64,000 nucleotides of DNA. Origin: Roseobacter sp. HKCCD6576-2 (GTDB taxonomy: Bacteria > Pseudomonadota > Alphaproteobacteria > Rhodobacterales > Rhodobacteraceae). The notes beneath the pieces were generated by a model that saw nothing but the letters and a program-made list of their open reading frames with translations, searched no databases and was not told the DNA's origin. Where the stretch lies: contig NZ_WVNW01000005.1 of NCBI RefSeq assembly GCF_013179285.1, forward strand, positions 62,001 to 126,000, written 5' to 3'. The translations under genes and the position numbers were made by a program. This document shows positions 63,275 to 64,000 of this stretch, one piece after another (within the stretch, counting starts at the first letter, position 1; each line of letters begins with the position of its first letter).

Positions 63275-63336
63275 CTGGTATCGAATCGAAATCACTTTGA
63301 CAACACCGGGCCGATCTGATTAGTTTCGCTTCGATA
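63275..63336. promoter_or_regulatory. Divergent promoters with shared -35 and inverted-repeat operator
   Basis: Rightward: TTGACA at 63297-63302, 18 bases, TAGTTT at 63321-63326. Leftward (minus strand): TTGTCA at 63303-63298, 17 bases, TACCAG at 63280-63275. The two -35 elements overlap. A 13-bp inverted repeat, TATCGAATCGAAA at 63279-63291 and TTTCGCTTCGATA at 63324-63336 (one mismatch), places one arm beside or over each -10 region. A dimeric repressor such as the adjacent MarR protein could shut both promoters. The -10 elements are weak. Confidence 0.6.
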
Positions 63337-63354
63337 CTAAATGAGTCCGAGCCT

Positions 63355-64000
63355 ATGAACAAACCTGTCCCCAATTTCGGCCGCCACGCGCGCCGCAAGC
63401 GCAGTGCTGACATGCTCTCCGCGGAGGAGGAACGTCATCTGGTTCGCGCCTGGCAAGACCGTGGCGACCGGCGCGCCCGCGACAAGCTGATCCATGCCTT
63501 TGCCCCCTTGGCCGCGTCGATTGCGAAACGCTTCATGCGAGGGTCTGGAGAGGCTGATCCGGATTTGATGCAGCAAGCGAATATCGGGTTGATGAAGGCC
63601 GCCGACCGGTTCGATGTCGATCGCGAAAATCGCTTTGCCAGCTATGCGATCTGGTGGATACGTGCCGAGATTCAGGACTATGCACGCGCCAACAAGTCGA
63701 TCGTCAAGCGGCCCAACTCCGCGCAGACCCGCAAGGCAGCGGCGCAAATCGCGGCTCTTGAGGCAGAGATGGCAACCGGGCCGCGGATTAGCCGCGCGGA
63801 GGCCGACAAACGGCTCGCCGAGGCGCTCGGCATAGATATCGAACGGGTTGCTGAGTTGCGTGCGCAAATCAGCGGTCGCGATCATTCCCTGAACGCACCC
63901 GCCCTTGGCGATGATGGGGAAGACCGTATCGCCCTTCTGGTTGATCCGGACAGTCTCGAGGATCCCGCGCCGCTGCGGAAGCTCGAAGCGACGGCACTAC
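63355..64000 (+). CDS. RpoH-like sigma-70 family factor (3' end beyond window)
   Basis: The first 215 codons of a sigma factor run to the window edge. HAFAPLAASIAKRFMRGSGEADPDLMQQANIGLMKAADRFDVDRENRFASYAIWWIRAEIQDYA is the region 2 core (core binding and -10 recognition) of the sigma-32 group. Compared with standard RpoH, the following WSLVK-type element is replaced by KSIVKRPNS. The ATG at 63355 has no strong ribosome-binding site. It diverges from the MarR gene. It is likely a heat- or oxidative-stress sigma factor of the RpoH2 type, but the missing C-terminal region 4 prevents a firm call. Confidence 0.8.
   Translation, partial: MNKPVPNFGRHARRKRSADMLSAEEERHLVRAWQDRGDRRARDKLIHAFAPLAASIAKRFMRGSGEADPDLMQQANIGLMKAADRFDVDRENRFASYAIWWIRAEIQDYARANKSIVKRPNSAQTRKAAAQIAALEAEMATGPRISRAEADKRLAEALGIDIERVAELRAQISGRDHSLNAPALGDDGEDRIALLVDPDSLEDPAPLRKLEATAL

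Overview
The window reads as a chromosomal segment of an alphaproteobacterium, most likely in the Rhodobacteraceae (Roseobacter/Rhodobacter group). Pointers are a GC-rich sequence with dense, often overlapping genes; an Mrp antiporter whose first subunit is an A+B fusion; a class I lysyl-tRNA synthetase; an NDUFS4-type complex I subunit; the neighbourhood ihfB-lapA-trpF-trpB; and a split C-P lyase cluster with DUF1045 and hexapeptide-transferase accessory genes. No insertion sequence, prophage or CRISPR array was seen.

Layout. 1-9943 is phosphonate catabolism: the end of phnK, then phnL and phnN, a DUF1045 2H phosphoesterase, two different phnM genes around a TIM-barrel isomerase, a hexapeptide acetyltransferase, and the transporter phnD-phnC-phnE-phnE. 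A good Pho box lies before the second phnM. 10136-20270 holds ordinary metabolism and transport: an Lrp regulator with a saccharopine-dehydrogenase-type enzyme, an exported deiminase-like protein, rplY, an MFS transporter, an FMN lactate dehydrogenase, trpA, MATE and ychF. After a tRNA-Ser comes the mrp (pha) operon (21013-26926), then a peroxiredoxin and exported sulfurtransferase pair, a quinone-oxidoreductase-like gene, and pth-DUF2332-DUF2237.

32495-33764 is an odd three-gene operon: two exported proteins ending in long aspartate runs, followed by a membrane-anchored LuxR-type regulator. Next come trpB, a GNAT gene, trpF, lapA and ihfB, then a tRNA-Arg, a glycosyltransferase, the complex I subunit and uvrB. 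Directly behind uvrB sits a less GC-rich abortive-infection gene. 42500-55400 is a mosaic of small conserved or hypothetical genes plus lysS, dacB, a DMT permease and nadD. 55750-56180 contains a DUF1127-like small gene preceded by a structured, terminator-ended leader RNA. It is followed by ettA, a 30-codon small ORF coupled to a membrane protein, a cold-shock gene and an exported DUF4329 protein.

The right end (60243-64000) is the most suggestive. A MarR-type regulator with a five-cysteine tail overlaps an Mrp/NBP35 ATPase carrying a DUF971 tail, which overlaps a NifU-type protein with two extra C-terminal domains. This operon diverges from an RpoH-like sigma factor. Their promoters appear to share an overlapping -35 region, and a 13-bp inverted repeat lies over the two -10 regions. 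The arrangement would suit a cluster-sensing switch joining Fe-S assembly to a stress sigma factor. That is inference, not demonstrated.
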